DNA from: Hypoxylon rubiginosum
Lineage: Eukaryota > Ascomycota > Sordariomycetes > Xylariales > Hypoxylaceae
DNA length: 64,000 nt
NCBI GenBank assembly: GCA_902806565.1
Contig: CADCXA010000025.1
Span: 1,736,001-1,800,000 of the forward strand
Direction: 5' to 3'
Part shown: positions 63,286 to 64,000 of the stretch, piece by piece
How the letters are laid out: every line of letters starts with the position of its first letter
Numbering within the stretch: position 1 is the stretch's first letter
Position numbers and translations under genes: made by a program
The notes under the pieces: model-generated
Told to the model about the DNA's origin: nothing
The model's database searches: none
What the model saw: only the letters and a program-made list of their open reading frames with translations

Positions 63286-64000
63286 TTTTCTCGCTGGTAG
63301 TCTTTCTTCTCTCGAAAAGAATTGCAAGAGATTATACAACTACTAGACGGACAAGCAGCAAAGGGGCATACAGCATCAAGTTCCTACGCGGTGACGAAAG
63401 ACAACAAGGATACCTCGTGCTAAATGGGAACGCGAGCGTCTTCCGCCATCTTATAGTAGCGATGCCAAAAGGAGGGATAGAAGTGGCCTAAACCGAGACG
63501 GAATATGTTGTTGCGTTGTACCGGGTATGGTCAAGTTCACCCCCTGTATTTGCGGATAAAAAGAAGCCATTCCCGGTTATATTGGGCGCCCACTCATGTC
63601 TACACAAAATGACCATACCCAGCCTACCCTCCCATACGGCCTCGTCGGCAGTACTATTGAACAAATCCGCTCAAGTGACGCATCTACCCTATGAATAGAG
63701 CATCCTTTTCGGCGAACATGGACGAACGCTAACCCATGCTCCCGAAGAGCCGCCGCGTTGTCGATATTAGATTAGGGAGCCTGCAGCTTCTTTACTTACC
63801 TATGTAGCTGCGTCGTCATCGAAGATACTTATTTGACTAGGTGAGACCTTTATTCATACTACATAGTTATTCGCATTGCCTCTTAGCGAGAACAACGCAA
63901 ACGAGAGTCTACCTAAATGTGACCCATAAGGGGTCTGTTTGGGGTCTCCAGTCTGTAGATGTGGGTCAGCAAAGCAACATACCTCGTTCGTAAACGTCCA
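63286..64000. other. Upstream region of the AA9 gene
   Basis: Non-coding sequence to the window edge, including the presumed AA9 promoter. No strong TATA box or gene is recognised. Confidence 0.5.

Overview
The window is a stretch of nuclear DNA from a filamentous ascomycete (Pezizomycotina, most probably a Sordariomycete). The evidence is short spliceosomal introns (about 50 to 290 nt, GT..AG, with ACTAAC or CTAAC-like branch sites), a clear Con7-type C2H2 regulator, a secreted AA9 lytic polysaccharide monooxygenase and a PL20 glucuronan lyase, and a set of conserved fungal housekeeping genes. There are no operons, CRISPR arrays, tRNA or rRNA genes that I can support. Genus cannot be read from the sequence.

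The left half is gene-rich. In order it holds ccs1 (minus, copper chaperone for superoxide dismutase) divergent from mrpl23 (plus, mitochondrial uL13), uricase uaZ (minus), an intronless secreted PL20 glucuronan lyase (plus), the TORC2 subunit Tsc11/Rictor (plus), rrp5 (minus, ribosome biogenesis) divergent from an uncharacterised alpha/beta-hydrolase-fold gene (plus), and an intronless 8.8 kb fmp27 gene for a bridge-like lipid transfer protein (plus). Further right come vps22/snf8 (minus, ESCRT-II) divergent from rps16 (plus, uS9), aar2 (minus, U5 snRNP assembly) convergent with rps16, and con7 (minus). The 46.7 to 62.1 kb stretch is a gene desert of simple repeats, minisatellites and a strong G-quadruplex candidate. 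An AA9 LPMO gene (minus) sits at 62.1 to 63.3 kb.

Two non-autonomous DNA transposons with terminal inverted repeats and TA target duplications (Tc1/mariner type by structure) can be delimited: 221 bp at 24459-24679 and 874 bp at 52439-53312. The latter is packed with GGAATGATTCC-like repeats.

The genes do not form a cluster with one job; they are an ordinary chromosomal mix of translation and ribosome biogenesis (mrpl23, rps16, rrp5), membrane traffic and lipid transfer (vps22, fmp27), signalling (tsc11), splicing (aar2), metal and purine metabolism (ccs1, uaZ), development (con7) and plant or fungal polysaccharide attack (PL20, AA9). The most notable details are an apparent one-base excess exactly at an intron donor of the AA9 gene and an Ala-Pro spacer before its copper-binding first histidine. 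Others are a uricase without a canonical peroxisomal tail, a dual-start CCS with a mitochondrial-type leader, four W-x(2-3)-W motifs in the disordered half of the hydrolase protein, and a shared TTATCGATAA palindrome in two divergent promoters.
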